DNA of 64,000 nt from Bradyrhizobium aeschynomenes (lineage in GTDB: Bacteria; Pseudomonadota; Alphaproteobacteria; Rhizobiales; Xanthobacteraceae), in the NCBI RefSeq assembly GCF_013178945.1, contig NZ_JABFDM010000006.1, positions 457,234-521,233 on the forward strand, read 5' to 3'. The notes beneath the pieces were generated by a model that worked only from the letters and a program-made list of their open reading frames with translations, had not been told where the DNA came from and did not search any database. Shown in pieces: positions 33,586 to 43,876 of this stretch (position 1 is the first letter of the stretch; the number at the start of each line of letters is the position of its first letter). The position numbers and the translations under genes were made by a program.

Positions 33586-35606
33586 GAACTCACACTCCCG
33601 TTGGTGACCGGGACGGTCATGAAGAGCGTCGTTCCGTGCCGGGGCTCTGTTTCGATGGCGAGCGTCCCTCCCAGGAGAGACATTCGTTCTTCGATGAACG
33701 AAAGCCCAAGCCTTTGGCTCCCGCCGTCGGGACTGGCGCGGCGATTGGAATCAAATCCCTCGCCATCGTCTTCGACAATGACACGGAGCTCTTCTTCGCG
33801 CCGGTCCAGCACGACGCTGACATGCCGCGCCTCCGCGTGCTTTGCCACATTGGTCAGGGCCTCCTGGATGGCGCGATAGATCGCGCTCTCGACCTCGGGC
33901 GGAAGCCTGCCCGTCCGTCCCAACGTCTGGACGTCCGTGCTCACGCCGAATCGTCGAGACCATTCCGAACAGAACGCCTCCACCGCCTTGTACAATCCGA
34001 GATCGTCCAGTGCGGTCGGACGGAGATCCGCAGCAATCTGGTGGATGTCACGCCCGATGTCGCTCGCAAGCGCCTGCAACGCGTGCAGGCTGTCGAGCTG
34101 CCCTTCCTGCCCGGGGAGTTGTGCAATCGCCTGCTCGACGTTCTTGAGGCCAAGCAGCAGGCCGGTCACCGTCTGGCCGATCTGATCGTGCAATTCCCGC
34201 GACAGGCGCTTGCGCTCATCCTCCTCCGCCTTGCCAAGGCGTCTCAGCAGACGCTGCCGGTCGAGCTCTGCACGCTTGCTATCATCGATGTCGACGAGAA
34301 CGGCGACCACGACCTCTCCTCCTGTATCAGGCCGATGCGAGCAGCGGCCGTTGACACGCAGCCAGCGCGCTTGTGGCGACGCCGTCCTGAAGTCCACCGT
34401 GACGGCCTGATCTCCGCGACAATGCAGCAGAGCGTTCCTGACCGCAGCGCGGTCGGCGGGCTCGATGGCGTCGACGACGCGATCGAGTGCGAGAGTGAGG
34501 TCCTCATGGCCGGCCTCGTCGCTCAGCTGCAGCATCTGGAGGGCTCGCCCGGAGGCAATGACCTCACCCGTCGACACGGTCAGACTGAAGACGCCGAGGT
34601 CCGCGGCATCGACCATGATGCGTCGGCGCTCTTCACTGGCCTTCAGCGCCAGCGCCGCCTGGGCCTCCTGCTCCAAACGCCGCTGCGAGATATCGCGGGC
34701 GGTGAACCACACGAGCGCCATGCCCAGCGTCAAGCTGACGGCACCTCCACTGGCAAGAACGATGGCCGAGCGGCGAACCGGGGCATCAAGCTGATCCGTC
34801 GGGATTCCGAGATGCACCGACCAGCCGCTGGTGCCCGGCAGCTCCTTGAAAATCGAATCGACGCGGACGCCGTCCGGAGTCGCCCCCGTGTAGTTTCCTT
34901 CCGAGCCCTCTGAAATCGCCCGCCTGACGGCAGCGCCGGCCGGACGCCCAAGCTCGAAAGGCTCGCCGATCGTCCGTGCGACGATGTTGCCCTTTGCGTC
35001 GACGACGACGCCGACCCATCCCGGTGGAGCACCGGCCCCCTTTAGAATCTGGCTGACCGCATCCGGCACCAGAGCGACCGTCAGCACGAATTTCAGTTCA
35101 CCGTGCCGTTCGACCGGCGCCCTCAGCGCGACCAGCCGTTTGCCGGAAATGGGGCCGATCGGCCCGATGCCGCCAATGGCTGCCTTGCGGGTCGTCAATA
35201 TCCGCTCGAAGTTCTCGCGGTCCGCAGTGGCTCCGAGGTCAGCCCCGATGGGCCGCAGCAGATTGAGCACCTGATTGCCTCTGGGATCGACGAGCTCGAT
35301 CGTCTCCCAGAGCGGCCTTGCCTGTTTGATGCGGAGCGCCTCGATGTAGAACGAGTCCAGATCCGGCGCATCCAGGCTCGCAGATGTCGCGAGTGTCTCC
35401 GCAATTTCGACCTGAAGGCCCAGCTCGGAGGAGAGACGGCCGACAACGCGGTTGAGCGTCTCGAGCGCAGCGAGGCGCGAATCGGTTCGGGCCTGGCGGG
35501 CATTCAGGAAGACCACCCAGCCCGCAAACAGGATCAGCGGAATTGCGGCGGCCATGACCAGGAGCACCAGGGATCGCCGGGCGGCACTCGCTTTCTGACT
35601 GGTCAA
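33582..35606 (-). CDS. sensor histidine kinase (dCache-like, PAS, HisKA_3)
   Basis: About 674 residues. TM1 (RSLVLLVMAAAIPLILFAGW), a periplasmic dCache-like domain (~40-290), TM2 (IVLASGGAVSLTLGMALVWF), a PAS-like domain, then HisKA_3 with the phospho-His in RLSRELHDQIGQTVTGLLLG and the ATPase region (AIYRAIQEALTNVAKHAEAR, VEDDGEGFD, GLSFIEERM). Start uncertain: TTG 35606 has GAGGGATAGG 5-8 nt upstream; a GTG near 35663 is possible. Partner of the response regulator at 32926. Divergent from a Crp/Fnr gene across 129 bp. Confidence 0.9.
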   Translation of the reverse strand: MTSQKASAARRSLVLLVMAAAIPLILFAGWVVFLNARQARTDSRLAALETLNRVVGRLSSELGLQVEIAETLATSASLDAPDLDSFYIEALRIKQARPLWETIELVDPRGNQVLNLLRPIGADLGATADRENFERILTTRKAAIGGIGPIGPISGKRLVALRAPVERHGELKFVLTVALVPDAVSQILKGAGAPPGWVGVVVDAKGNIVARTIGEPFELGRPAGAAVRRAISEGSEGNYTGATPDGVRVDSIFKELPGTSGWSVHLGIPTDQLDAPVRRSAIVLASGGAVSLTLGMALVWFTARDISQRRLEQEAQAALALKASEERRRIMVDAADLGVFSLTVSTGEVIASGRALQMLQLSDEAGHEDLTLALDRVVDAIEPADRAAVRNALLHCRGDQAVTVDFRTASPQARWLRVNGRCSHRPDTGGEVVVAVLVDIDDSKRAELDRQRLLRRLGKAEEDERKRLSRELHDQIGQTVTGLLLGLKNVEQAIAQLPGQEGQLDSLHALQALASDIGRDIHQIAADLRPTALDDLGLYKAVEAFCSEWSRRFGVSTDVQTLGRTGRLPPEVESAIYRAIQEALTNVAKHAEARHVSVVLDRREEELRVIVEDDGEGFDSNRRASPDGGSQRLGLSFIEERMSLLGGTLAIETEPRHGTTLFMTVPVTNGSVSS

Positions 35607-35735
35607 CCTATCCCTCAAAAACCAGGTTCTCTCGGAGTCAGGTTTTTCCTGACGGAGCCTCACCGTCAGCCCGACTGGGATCAGCCTCCAGCACTCACCA
35701 TCAATAGTCAAATGGCGATGGTGAGGACGGTCGAC

Positions 35736-36545
35736 ATGCTGAAATCCGAGACGATAGACGATCGCGCGTGGGCCGTGGGACCGCCGCGGAGCATCAACCG
35801 CAACGGCCTGCTCTGCCCCGATCCGCAGGAGACCTGCAATGCGCTGCTGAGCAGGCTTTCGCATCGCTCCCGCCAGAACCTGCTCGAACGCTGCGAGAGC
35901 GTCGATCTTGCCGCCAGAATGCGTCTTCAGGATCGCGGAGTTCCCATTCAGTACGCCTATTTCATCGAATCCGGCGCTGCATCCGTGAGCACCCGGGCCG
36001 GCGACTGCCTGCAGGTCGAAATCCAGACCCTCGGCAAGAAGGACTTCGTCGGTATTCCGCTGGTTCTCGGCATGCGTATTTCACCACATACATGCACCGT
36101 GCAGATGCCGGGAACCGCGCTGCGTATCCGCGCAGAGGCGCTGATCCACGTGATGACCACCGACCGCGAGGTCGAAAAGATACTGCTGCGGTACGTCCAG
36201 GCGACCCACATTCAGAGTTCCCAGCTCGTGGCCTGCAACTCGCGGCACAGCCTAAATCAGCGCGTCGCGCGATGGCTGCTGGTCGTCCGGGACCGCACGG
36301 ACAGCCCGGAGATCGGCATCACCCATCGCTCGATCGCGCAGGCCCTCGGCGTGCGGCGTGCAAGCATCACCGACACGTTCGCCGAAATGGAGGCGGCCGG
36401 GCTCATCCGCCGCAGCCGCAAGCACATTGCGATCATCAACGAGCCCTGCCTGGCGGAACTGAGCTGCAACTGCCACCGCGTCATTCAGGCGGCTCACGAA
36501 AACTCCCTGTTCGGCAATCCCGGCCTGCACATCGAGCGGTGGTGA
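35736..36545 (+). CDS. Crp/Fnr family transcriptional regulator
   Basis: 269 residues. Cyclic-nucleotide-type beta roll (PIQYAYFIESGAASVSTRAG ... FVGIPLVLGM), dimer helix (LLRYVQATHIQSSQLVACNS), and winged HTH near 195-235 (ITHRSIAQALGVRRASITDT). No N-terminal four-Cys iron-sulfur motif of FNR/FixK1, and the C-terminus has CNCHR. So not a classical FNR. ATG 35736 has GAGG 9 nt upstream. Divergent from the sensor kinase gene, suggesting shared control. A hairpin overlaps the stop. Confidence 0.88.
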   Translation: MLKSETIDDRAWAVGPPRSINRNGLLCPDPQETCNALLSRLSHRSRQNLLERCESVDLAARMRLQDRGVPIQYAYFIESGAASVSTRAGDCLQVEIQTLGKKDFVGIPLVLGMRISPHTCTVQMPGTALRIRAEALIHVMTTDREVEKILLRYVQATHIQSSQLVACNSRHSLNQRVARWLLVVRDRTDSPEIGITHRSIAQALGVRRASITDTFAEMEAAGLIRRSRKHIAIINEPCLAELSCNCHRVIQAAHENSLFGNPGLHIERW

Positions 36546-36561
36546 CGTCGCGTCACCACCT
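36539..36561. terminator. stem-loop at the 3' end of the Crp/Fnr gene
   Basis: Perfect 10-bp stem GGTGGTGACG / CGTCACCACC with a 3-nt TCG loop overlaps the stop codon. No T-run follows, so it may be an attenuator or mRNA-stabilising hairpin as opposed to an intrinsic terminator. Confidence 0.4.
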
Positions 36562-36716
36562 GGAACTCGTGAGAGGAACGAAACCGCGCGCGACGGATTT
36601 CTCGAATCACTCCTTCGGCCCCATTCGCCGGTCAGGGTCGGCGGTCCGAGCGGCTGACTGCGTCGATCATCAGGTCTGGCTTCGCATCATGACGCCCCCC
36701 AAGCAGTGAGAGCGAC

Positions 36717-37982
36717 TTGGCGTTTTCCCTCCTGGACCTGAGCGCAATCCTGCTGGCCCTCTCGGCGCTGTTCGGCTGGCTGAACCAGAAGTACAGCCCA
36801 CTGCCGCACACGATCGGCCTGCTGTTGATGAGTGTCGTCGTCTCCGGCATTCTGGTTCTGGTCGATGTTGCCGCGCCGTCTCATCACCTGTTCGCGCCGT
36901 TGACGAACGCGCTGCTGCAGATCGATTTCACCTCGGTGGTGATGAACGGGATGCTGGGCTTTCTGCTGTTCGCCGGCTCGCTGCACGTCGATCTCGAAAA
37001 GCTCAGGCGACGGGCCATTCCGGTCGTCACGCTGGCCCTGCTCGGCACGGGGATTTCGACAGTGGTGGTCGGTCTGGGCTTCTACGGCGCATGCACGGCC
37101 ATCGGCCTGCCGGTCTCCCTCCCCTGGTCCCTGGTGTTCGGCGCCCTCATCAGTCCCACCGATCCGGTGGCAGTTCTGAGCACCCTCAGGAACATCCGCG
37201 TCCCTCCGGATCTGGAGATCGAGATGCAGGGCGAGTCGCTTTTCAACGACGGCATCGGGATCGTCCTGTTCACCATTCTGCTCCGCTATGCCACGGGAAG
37301 TGGAGATGTCGGTGCCTCCGAGATTGGCCAGTTGCTGCTGTTTGAAGCGGGCGGCGGAATTCTGCTGGGTCTGGCGGGCGGTTACATCGCCTACAGGGCC
37401 ATGCATGCGATCGATGACTATGCCATCGAAGTTCTGCTGTCGCTGGCGCTCGTCACCTCGGTCTATGCGGTTGCCCTGCGGCTTCATTGCAGCGCGCCGC
37501 TCGCGGTGGTTGCCGCCGGATTGCTGATCGGAGACCGCGGCCCGCGATACGCCATGAGCGAGCAGACCCAGCGCTATCTGTTCGGACTGTGGACCCTGAT
37601 CGATGAGATCCTGAACTCCGTTCTCTTCCTGCTGATCGGTCTGGAGGTTCTTCTGCTCCGCTTCGGCACCCCGGCGCTGCTGGGAGCAGCGACGGCCATC
37701 CCCATCGTGCTGCTGGGCCGGCTGACCGCCGTCAGCCTTCCGCTCCTATTCCTTGCGCGGACCACGCTGGTCTCGGCCCACAACATCCCGTTCCTGACCT
37801 GGGCCGGCGTGCGAGGCGGCATCTCGGTCGCCCTGGCGCTGTCGCTTCCGGAAGCGGATGCCAAGGCGCCCATTCTCGCGGCCACTTACGCGGTCGTCGT
37901 ATTCAGCGTCATCATTCAAGGCTCGACGCTCGGTCTCGTTGCGAGGCGGACGTTGTCCCTTCCGAGCAAGGCCGAGCGGTGA
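36717..37982 (+). CDS. CPA1-type Na+/H+ antiporter (NhaP family)
   Basis: 421 residues, about 11-12 transmembrane helices. Core motifs: MNGMLGFLLFAGSLHVDL, SPTDPVAVLSTL (Asp of the unwound helix), ESLFNDGIGIVLFTILL (the N-D pair) and TWAGVRGGISVALALSLP near the end. Exports Na+ or K+ in exchange for H+. Start is TTG 36717 with GAGAG nearby. A GGAAC-N16-GATT element lies at 36575-36599. Confidence 0.93.
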   Translation: MAFSLLDLSAILLALSALFGWLNQKYSPLPHTIGLLLMSVVVSGILVLVDVAAPSHHLFAPLTNALLQIDFTSVVMNGMLGFLLFAGSLHVDLEKLRRRAIPVVTLALLGTGISTVVVGLGFYGACTAIGLPVSLPWSLVFGALISPTDPVAVLSTLRNIRVPPDLEIEMQGESLFNDGIGIVLFTILLRYATGSGDVGASEIGQLLLFEAGGGILLGLAGGYIAYRAMHAIDDYAIEVLLSLALVTSVYAVALRLHCSAPLAVVAAGLLIGDRGPRYAMSEQTQRYLFGLWTLIDEILNSVLFLLIGLEVLLLRFGTPALLGAATAIPIVLLGRLTAVSLPLLFLARTTLVSAHNIPFLTWAGVRGGISVALALSLPEADAKAPILAATYAVVVFSVIIQGSTLGLVARRTLSLPSKAER

Positions 37983-38015
37983 GAGGTTCGTTCCTGCCCT
38001 GCTCTTTCGACGACG

Positions 38016-38817
38016 TCACGATCGCCCACCCGTCCCCGTTTCAGAAGTGCAGCCGAGCACCAGCTCCGCATCGGCAACGACATGGCCGACGTAGCGATAA
38101 TCGCGAATGAATCCGATCTTGCCGGCGCGCCAGCCGAGCCACATCATGTAGCTCGGCCGCTGATCGTCGCTTCGCTCGAACACCGCGATGGCTTCGCGCC
38201 CAGCGCGCGCAGACCGTCCCAGTCACGCCGGTTGAACAGATTCACATAGCGCGCCACGGCCTCGGACGTCGCTCTCGATGCGGGCCGCGCGCCTGGCGTC
38301 GCGTTGATCTTCGAGAGCCGCGCGGGCGCGGACGAGATGGGCCCTCACCGAGTCGGCAGTCAGATCGAGCAGCGCCGCGATGTCGGCGAGCGGCTCATCG
38401 AGCACGTCCTTCAGAATGAGAACGCTCCGCCGGGGTATCGGAAGCTCCGCGAAACGCGATACCGCCGTCCTGATCGCGTCATCGCGCATCATCAGCTCCA
38501 CGGCATCGGGCGCGGCCGCATCAACGACACCATCAGCCGCCTCGATTGGTTCGGCGGCGCGGATCGCACGTGCGCGCAACAGGTCCAGCGCCCGGTTATG
38601 CGCGATCCGGAACAGCCAGCCGCGCAGCATCGTGACGTTCTCCATCTCGTCCAAAGCGATGAGCGCTTTCGCCAGGGTGTCCTGCACGACGTCCTCACCA
38701 TCGCCAACGGAGCCCATCAGGCGCGCAATCGCGATGCAGCTCGGGCCGGAGCCGCTCGGCCAAGTCCATGACGTCCCTCCTGCGCGCCTCATGCGCCGCC
38801 TGGTAGCCATCGCTCAA
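38016..38817 (-). pseudogene. broken ECF sigma factor, paralogue of the one at 12721
   Basis: TTG start overlapping the SDR stop as in the other copy (TTGA), then YQAAHEARRRDVMDLAERLR in frame. Two bases are missing near 38730 (GCGCCTG for GCGCGCCTG), shifting frame before LMGSVGDGEDVVQDT. The sigma-2 and sigma-4 regions then stay open to about 38300, where a second shift occurs before VARYVNLFNRRDWDGLRA. About 125 bp of the SnoaL domain are deleted just after, and the last part (AIAVFERSDDQRPSYMMWLG) is again in another frame. An ATG at 38810 could in principle express a 195-residue sigma core. Confidence 0.85.
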
Positions 38818-39572
38818 GCCGTCTCTCCTTCCATCACCGTCACGCCGGCGTCGCCATTGAGGCCGAACACGAGCCCGTCGGCAAAGCGTGGGTCTTCCAG
38901 CACCGAGATCACGCGATCGCCAAACGCGCGCGGCGGCATCGGCGAACCGAAGCGTGCGACGAAGGCTTCCGGCGTGATGCCCATGGACCCGGCATAAGCG
39001 CCCGCCGCCGTGTCCCCCACCCCTGTACCAAGGATCATCATGCGCGGCACGATGGCCTGGAAACGGATGCCGAGCTTGGCCTCTTGCGACACGCCATTGG
39101 CGTATTTTGCCATGAACCAGAGCATGCGCTTGGCGCCGCCGTAGCCGCCCGACATCTGCGAGCCCGTCACCGCGGCGCCGCTCGATCCGACCAGGACGCG
39201 GCTCCCCTGCCGGAGCGGAAGCTTGAGCGACGCCTGCATCCAATACAAGCCGGCCCTGACGTCCGTCTCCCAGGCGACAGAAAAATCCGTCCAGCTCAGC
39301 TGATCCAGGCGGCCCATCGGTGGCTTCGCGCCTGCGTTCAGCACCAGAATGTCAGGGCGGATCTCACCGAGAATGCGCCACGCGGCGGCCTCTTCGGTGA
39401 CATCGGCCGCGATCGTGGCGACGCCTAAACGCGCGGCGACAGCGTCGAGCGCCTCGGTTCCGCGTGCGACCACGGTCACCTTGGCGCCGTGATCGACCAG
39501 GGCCTCCACCAGTCCGAGGCCCAGACCGCGGCTTCCGCCGGTGACGATCACACTCTTGTCCCGCAGGCTCAT
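38814..39572 (-). CDS. SDR family oxidoreductase
   Basis: 252 residues. NAD(P)-binding VIVTGGSRGLGLG (9-21), AADVTEE, LVLNAGAKPPMG (N-A-G), catalytic Ser in LVGSSGAAVTG, YGGAKRMLWF (Y-x-x-x-K). C-terminus LVFGLNGDAGVTVMEG. Classical SDR of unknown substrate. It precedes a damaged ECF sigma gene, while its paralogue at 13641 lacks the catalytic centre. A duplicated promoter element lies upstream. Confidence 0.92.
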   Translation of the reverse strand: MSLRDKSVIVTGGSRGLGLGLVEALVDHGAKVTVVARGTEALDAVAARLGVATIAADVTEEAAAWRILGEIRPDILVLNAGAKPPMGRLDQLSWTDFSVAWETDVRAGLYWMQASLKLPLRQGSRVLVGSSGAAVTGSQMSGGYGGAKRMLWFMAKYANGVSQEAKLGIRFQAIVPRMMILGTGVGDTAAGAYAGSMGITPEAFVARFGSPMPPRAFGDRVISVLEDPRFADGLVFGLNGDAGVTVMEGETA

Positions 39573-39602
39573 GATGATGCTCCACTCTCCTGATGAAGTG
39601 AA

Positions 39603-39643
39603 GACGATCGAGCCATGGCAAAAGAGTCATGGCAAAAGAGTCA
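39603..39643 (-). promoter_or_regulatory. ECF-type promoter, copy 2, with tandem 14-bp duplication
   Basis: Minus strand TGACTC - 17 nt - CGTC as in copy 1. The 14-bp unit CATGGCAAAAGAGT (plus strand) occurs twice head to tail at 39614-39641, so a second TGACTC lies 14 bp further upstream. Copy 1 has only one unit. Confidence 0.45.
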
Positions 39644-39797
39644 TGCCATCGGTCGGATCGATGGGCCGACGAGGACCGCGGGCACGGAGGCGTTTCCCTC
39701 CGCCGCGATCACGCCCCTGCCGACCACGAAGCCCTGACAAAGCTGACGCTCGCCGGCCGCGGTCCCATGCAGCACCGGCTCGGCCGCCTTTCGCGAG
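39641..39797 (-). pseudogene. C-terminal gene remnant, unrecognised
   Basis: An open frame ending with TGA at 39641 reads EPVLHGTAAGERQLCQGFVV then GRGVIAAEGNASVPAVLVGP, protein-like in composition. The frame enters the antisense of mgtC with no start codon of its own. Probably the tail of a gene truncated when the SDR module or MgtC gene was joined here. I do not recognise the family. Confidence 0.35.
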
Positions 39798-40241
39798 CTA
39801 GTCCTTGATCCCCGTCGCGCGCTCGAGCCAGCCCATGCCGAACAGGACCAGCAACGTGATCGTGATGGCCGCTCCCACCAGCAGCCAGGCGCCCATGGCG
39901 CACGCAATGCCGAGCCCGGCGGCAATCCAGACGGTCGCCGCCGTGGTCAGTCCACGGACCGTCTGCGCGCGCTGGTCCCGCAAGATCACGCCGGCACCGA
40001 TGAATCCGACCCCGCTGATCACGCCAGTCAGAACGCCCTGTATCACTCGTGAAATGGCATCGGGGTGATCCCGCAAATCCTTGAACTCGATCGCGGCGAT
40101 CGACACCAACGCAGATCCGAGCGAGACCAGCGCAAGCGTCCGCATGCCCACGGCCTTCCCACGCATGTCTCGATCGATCCCGATCAGCAGGCCGGTCGCG
40201 GCCGCTGCCAAAAGGCGCAGAACATCGTCGAGCTGATCCAT
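39798..40241 (-). CDS. MgtC/SapB family membrane protein
   Basis: 147 residues, four hydrophobic segments. Signature LLAAAATGLLIGIDRDMRGK near the start, RTLALVSLGSAL, GVISGVGFIGAGVILRD, and VRGLTTAATVWIAAGLGIAC. ATG 40241 has GGAGG 4-8 nt upstream and begins the conserved part. MgtC proteins modulate ATP synthase and ion homeostasis in low Mg2+; the short form here lacks the C-terminal ACT-like domain. Confidence 0.9.
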   Translation of the reverse strand: MDQLDDVLRLLAAAATGLLIGIDRDMRGKAVGMRTLALVSLGSALVSIAAIEFKDLRDHPDAISRVIQGVLTGVISGVGFIGAGVILRDQRAQTVRGLTTAATVWIAAGLGIACAMGAWLLVGAAITITLLVLFGMGWLERATGIKD

Positions 40242-40455
40242 GTGGCCTCCGATTACACGCCGGCTTTCTCCTACGGTCAGCAATGGCGTACGCGCAGGCA
40301 AGTTCATCCATTCGTCACCGGACGGAAAACGAGCGAAGCCTCTTCCTGGCCGCGCCCCTGGTACGGCACCGGACCGTCAGCGGTCGTCGATCGACAGCCG
40401 CTTGGAACAGCGTCTTCGTGAGTACGTTCGGCGAGCACGCCTGCAGGAGTACGTC

Positions 40456-40741
40456 ATGGCTGAGAGCATCCGACGGCAGCACGTTGCCGGCGTCGCAAAG
40501 GCCTCGTCTGGGTCGCTCTGCTGCTCCTGCTGTTCGGCAGCACGGCGATTGCCTACGTTCCCATGGGCTGGCTGACGACGGCAGCGGGCATCGTGATTAC
40601 CGTGTCAAAAGCGCATTGGTCATGTTCTTCTTCATGGAGCTCACCGACTCCAAGCCACTGATACGGCTCGCCGCCGGTCTGGTCTTCGTCGCCGTGTTGT
40701 TCACACTCACATTCGCTGATGTGCTGACGAGGCCGGGTTAA
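40456..40741 (+). pseudogene. cytochrome c oxidase subunit IV-type gene, frameshifted
   Basis: Three frames together make a recognisable oxidase subunit IV: MAESIRRQHVAGVAKA in the first, KGLVWVALLLLLFGSTAIAY then VPMGWLTTAAGIVIT in the second, and VKSALVMFFFMELTDSKPLI then RLAAGLVFVAVLFTLTFADV in the third (ending LTRPG). Shifts fall near 40500 and 40600. Other oxidase genes are absent, so this is an orphan relic. Confidence 0.7.
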
Positions 40742-41136
40742 CGCCACCACATGTCCTCACCCGCTCCCGAGCAGGTGCACAAGCCCGAGAGCCAATGCAT
40801 CAGATGCGGCCTCCCGGGGCGGCCGTCCGCGGCCTCGTCGAACGCCAAGAGCGGCCGCTCAACTAAGTCTGGATGATGAACCGTCTGCTTCAGCAATCGG
40901 TCTCGCCAACGGAGGCACGGCTGAGCCGTTCGATGTTCTGTCCGACTGCGTACCAAGAATACTGTTTCATCGGACGGCAAGGCCGAACTCGTGATCTCCG
41001 CTCGACGTTGATCGCGGACGTACAGTGCAGGCAACCGTCAGAAGCGACCTTCGCGACATCTCGATGGACCGGCTTATCTTTCAAGACGAAATGCTGTCCG
41101 GATCTTTCGTTCCGTTGCCGGGCTTGGGAGCGTCTC
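40742..41136. other. intergenic, no gene seen
   Basis: 395 bp between the oxidase relic and the DUF1328 gene. CGTACCAAG occurs at 40949-40957. No coding pattern recognised. Confidence 0.4.
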
Positions 41137-41310
41137 ATGCTGAAATGGGCGTTAATCTTCTTCATCATTTCGGTCGTTGCCGGCCTCCTTGGCTTCAGCG
41201 GCATCGCAGCAGGAGCGTCGACCATCGCGAAATGGCTATTCTTCCTGGCGATTGCGATCTTCCTGATCTTTCTTGTCATGGCCTTCGTCGCCGGTGAGGT
41301 GCTGCTCTAA
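41137..41310 (+). CDS. DUF1328 small membrane protein
   Basis: 57 residues, two transmembrane helices: MLKWALIFFIISVVAGLLGF, then STIAKWLFFLAIAIFLIFLV and a final AGEVLL. Matches the YtjA/DUF1328 family exactly in length. ATG 41137 has GGGAG 6 nt upstream. A second intact copy lies at 57790 and a broken one at 23426. Envelope-stress association is common in rhizobia; mechanism unknown. Confidence 0.93.
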   Translation: MLKWALIFFIISVVAGLLGFSGIAAGASTIAKWLFFLAIAIFLIFLVMAFVAGEVLL

Positions 41311-41402
41311 CCGCGCCGACATTCGAGAAGGTTGTCTGCCATGCGGAACGGCACGACCACGAGGCAGGCAATTGAACGTGTAAGAGCAAAAAAGGAGATG
41401 AT

Positions 41403-41672
41403 ATGAAGTCTACTCTCACTGCGGTCGCGGCGACGCTCCTGTGCCTGTCAGTTTCGTCGGTGGAGGCCAGCCCTGCCCGAGTGCTCAACATGGCCGCGAT
41501 GCGTGCGTCTCCGGGCACGAGCTATGCGATTGTCGCCGTGGTTCCACGTGGCAAGATTGTCAACGCGCGTTACTGTATCAGCAACGGCTGGTGCCGGGTC
41601 AAATGGCGTGGAAGGCTCGGGTGGATCAACGGAAAGCTGCTCCGCACCCGGCTGATCCACCGTCGCGGCTGA
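41403..41672 (+). CDS. secreted SH3b domain protein
   Basis: 89 residues. Signal peptide MKSTLTAVAATLLCLSVSSV (cut near EAS), then a bacterial SH3 fold: NMAAMRASPGTSYAIVAVVP, GKIVNARYCISNGWCRVKWR and GWINGKLL. Likely cell-wall or protein binding. ATG 41403 has AAGGAG upstream. Small and monocistronic; follows the DUF1328 gene by 92 bp. Confidence 0.85.
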   Translation: MKSTLTAVAATLLCLSVSSVEASPARVLNMAAMRASPGTSYAIVAVVPRGKIVNARYCISNGWCRVKWRGRLGWINGKLLRTRLIHRRG

Positions 41673-41747
41673 TGGACACGATCGCCCCTGTTCTCTGTTG
41701 GCCGCAGACGATCGTCGCACGGTCCGTCGTTTCCATGAGAACGTCAG

Positions 41748-42095
41748 CTACGAAGCGCGCGGATCACACCTTGCAATCCGCGCCGAACCGGTCCCTGATG
41801 ATCGATGGGAATACTTGCTGCCTTGACCGCTGCAGCTCTGCATGTTGCCGGAATGCCCGGCGCCGGCGGCGCTTCCGGTCGTCTGCCCCTGTGGACCGAT
41901 CTCACTGAACATGGTCAGAGAGCGGTCCGATGGCCATCATCACCGGCTCGTTGTTGCTGTCCTTGGCGCTCACGATGAAGGACCCCGGCACCACGTTGAT
42001 GCGGACTGAGAGCTGCTGCCGGTCTCCTGAGAGAAGGCAGGCGCTTGAAGCGCAGCAAAGATCAACAGCGAAGATGCGATGTGCCGTCCGGACAT
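41748..42095 (-). pseudogene. decayed copy of the small secreted protein at 23757
   Basis: The start is intact (GGAGGATCAG ATG; MSGRHIASSLLIFAALQAPA), like the signal peptide of the 23757 protein. The Gln-rich helix region is deleted. The rest is spread over other frames: INVVPGSFIVSAKDSNNEPV in one, and SLTMFSEIGPQGQTTGSAAG in another, matching VVPGSFLVSAKDSNNDPV and SLTMFTEIDNQAQTTGSAAG of the intact gene. At least two frameshifts plus one deletion. Confidence 0.8.
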
Positions 42096-42329
42096 GTCTG
42101 ATCCTCCTGGGTTGGACATGATGCGGAGCTCGAACAGGCACAAGGGAGGATGGTTCAAATGGCCCGACTTGCTCGGCGGTCTCGTACTCCGATCGCCGCG
42201 CATGAACATTGCCGTGCGCACTCGGGATGGCGACGTCCACCAGCTCCGGCCTTCCGGAGTTCGACGACGGTCGGCCGGCGACCCGTTCATTCGGCGCAAC
42301 GTCGAGCATGCTCTCGCCCAGCAGCATGC

Positions 42330-42354
42330 GGAACCTTCCGAGAGTGGACCCATT
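42330..42354 (+). promoter_or_regulatory. candidate EcfG-type promoter of the DUF2254 gene
   Basis: GGAAC (42330-42334), 16 nt, CATT (42351-42354), ending about 90 bp before the DUF2254 ATG. The alphaproteobacterial general-stress sigma factor EcfG recognises GGAAC-N16/17-CGTT; the second half differs by one base here. Confidence 0.35.
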
Positions 42355-42444
42355 AACAGCCGGCGGAACCTTTGCTCCGACACAGCCAGCCCAGGCGTTG
42401 TTGCCTGGCGCGGACCGCTTCTGACCGCCCACCCATGAGGAGCC

Positions 42445-43752
<1,308 letters not shown>

Positions 43753-43783
43753 CACGCGTCCGCAAGGCTCCCGTAAAACGATT

Positions 43784-43808
43784 GGAACGCGGGACCGAGG
43801 ACGTCGTT
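43784..43808 (+). promoter_or_regulatory. EcfG-type general stress promoter
   Basis: GGAAC (43784-43788), exactly 16 nt, CGTT (43805-43808): a full match to the GGAAC-N16-CGTT consensus of EcfG promoters. It lies 69 bp before the ATG of the DUF4396 gene. Its -10 overlaps a TTG that would start a longer frame, which argues for the shorter start. Confidence 0.65.
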
Positions 43809-43876
43809 TGCCTGCGAAGAAGCGGAGCCCCTCGACATCGCGAAGCTCGTTCTTCCTCTTGATCACCGTCACGTGG

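Noticed and set aside
41345..41375. GGAAC before the SH3b gene as an EcfG promoter
   Set aside because: Sequence 16-17 nt downstream is AGGC/GGCA, not a -10 match.
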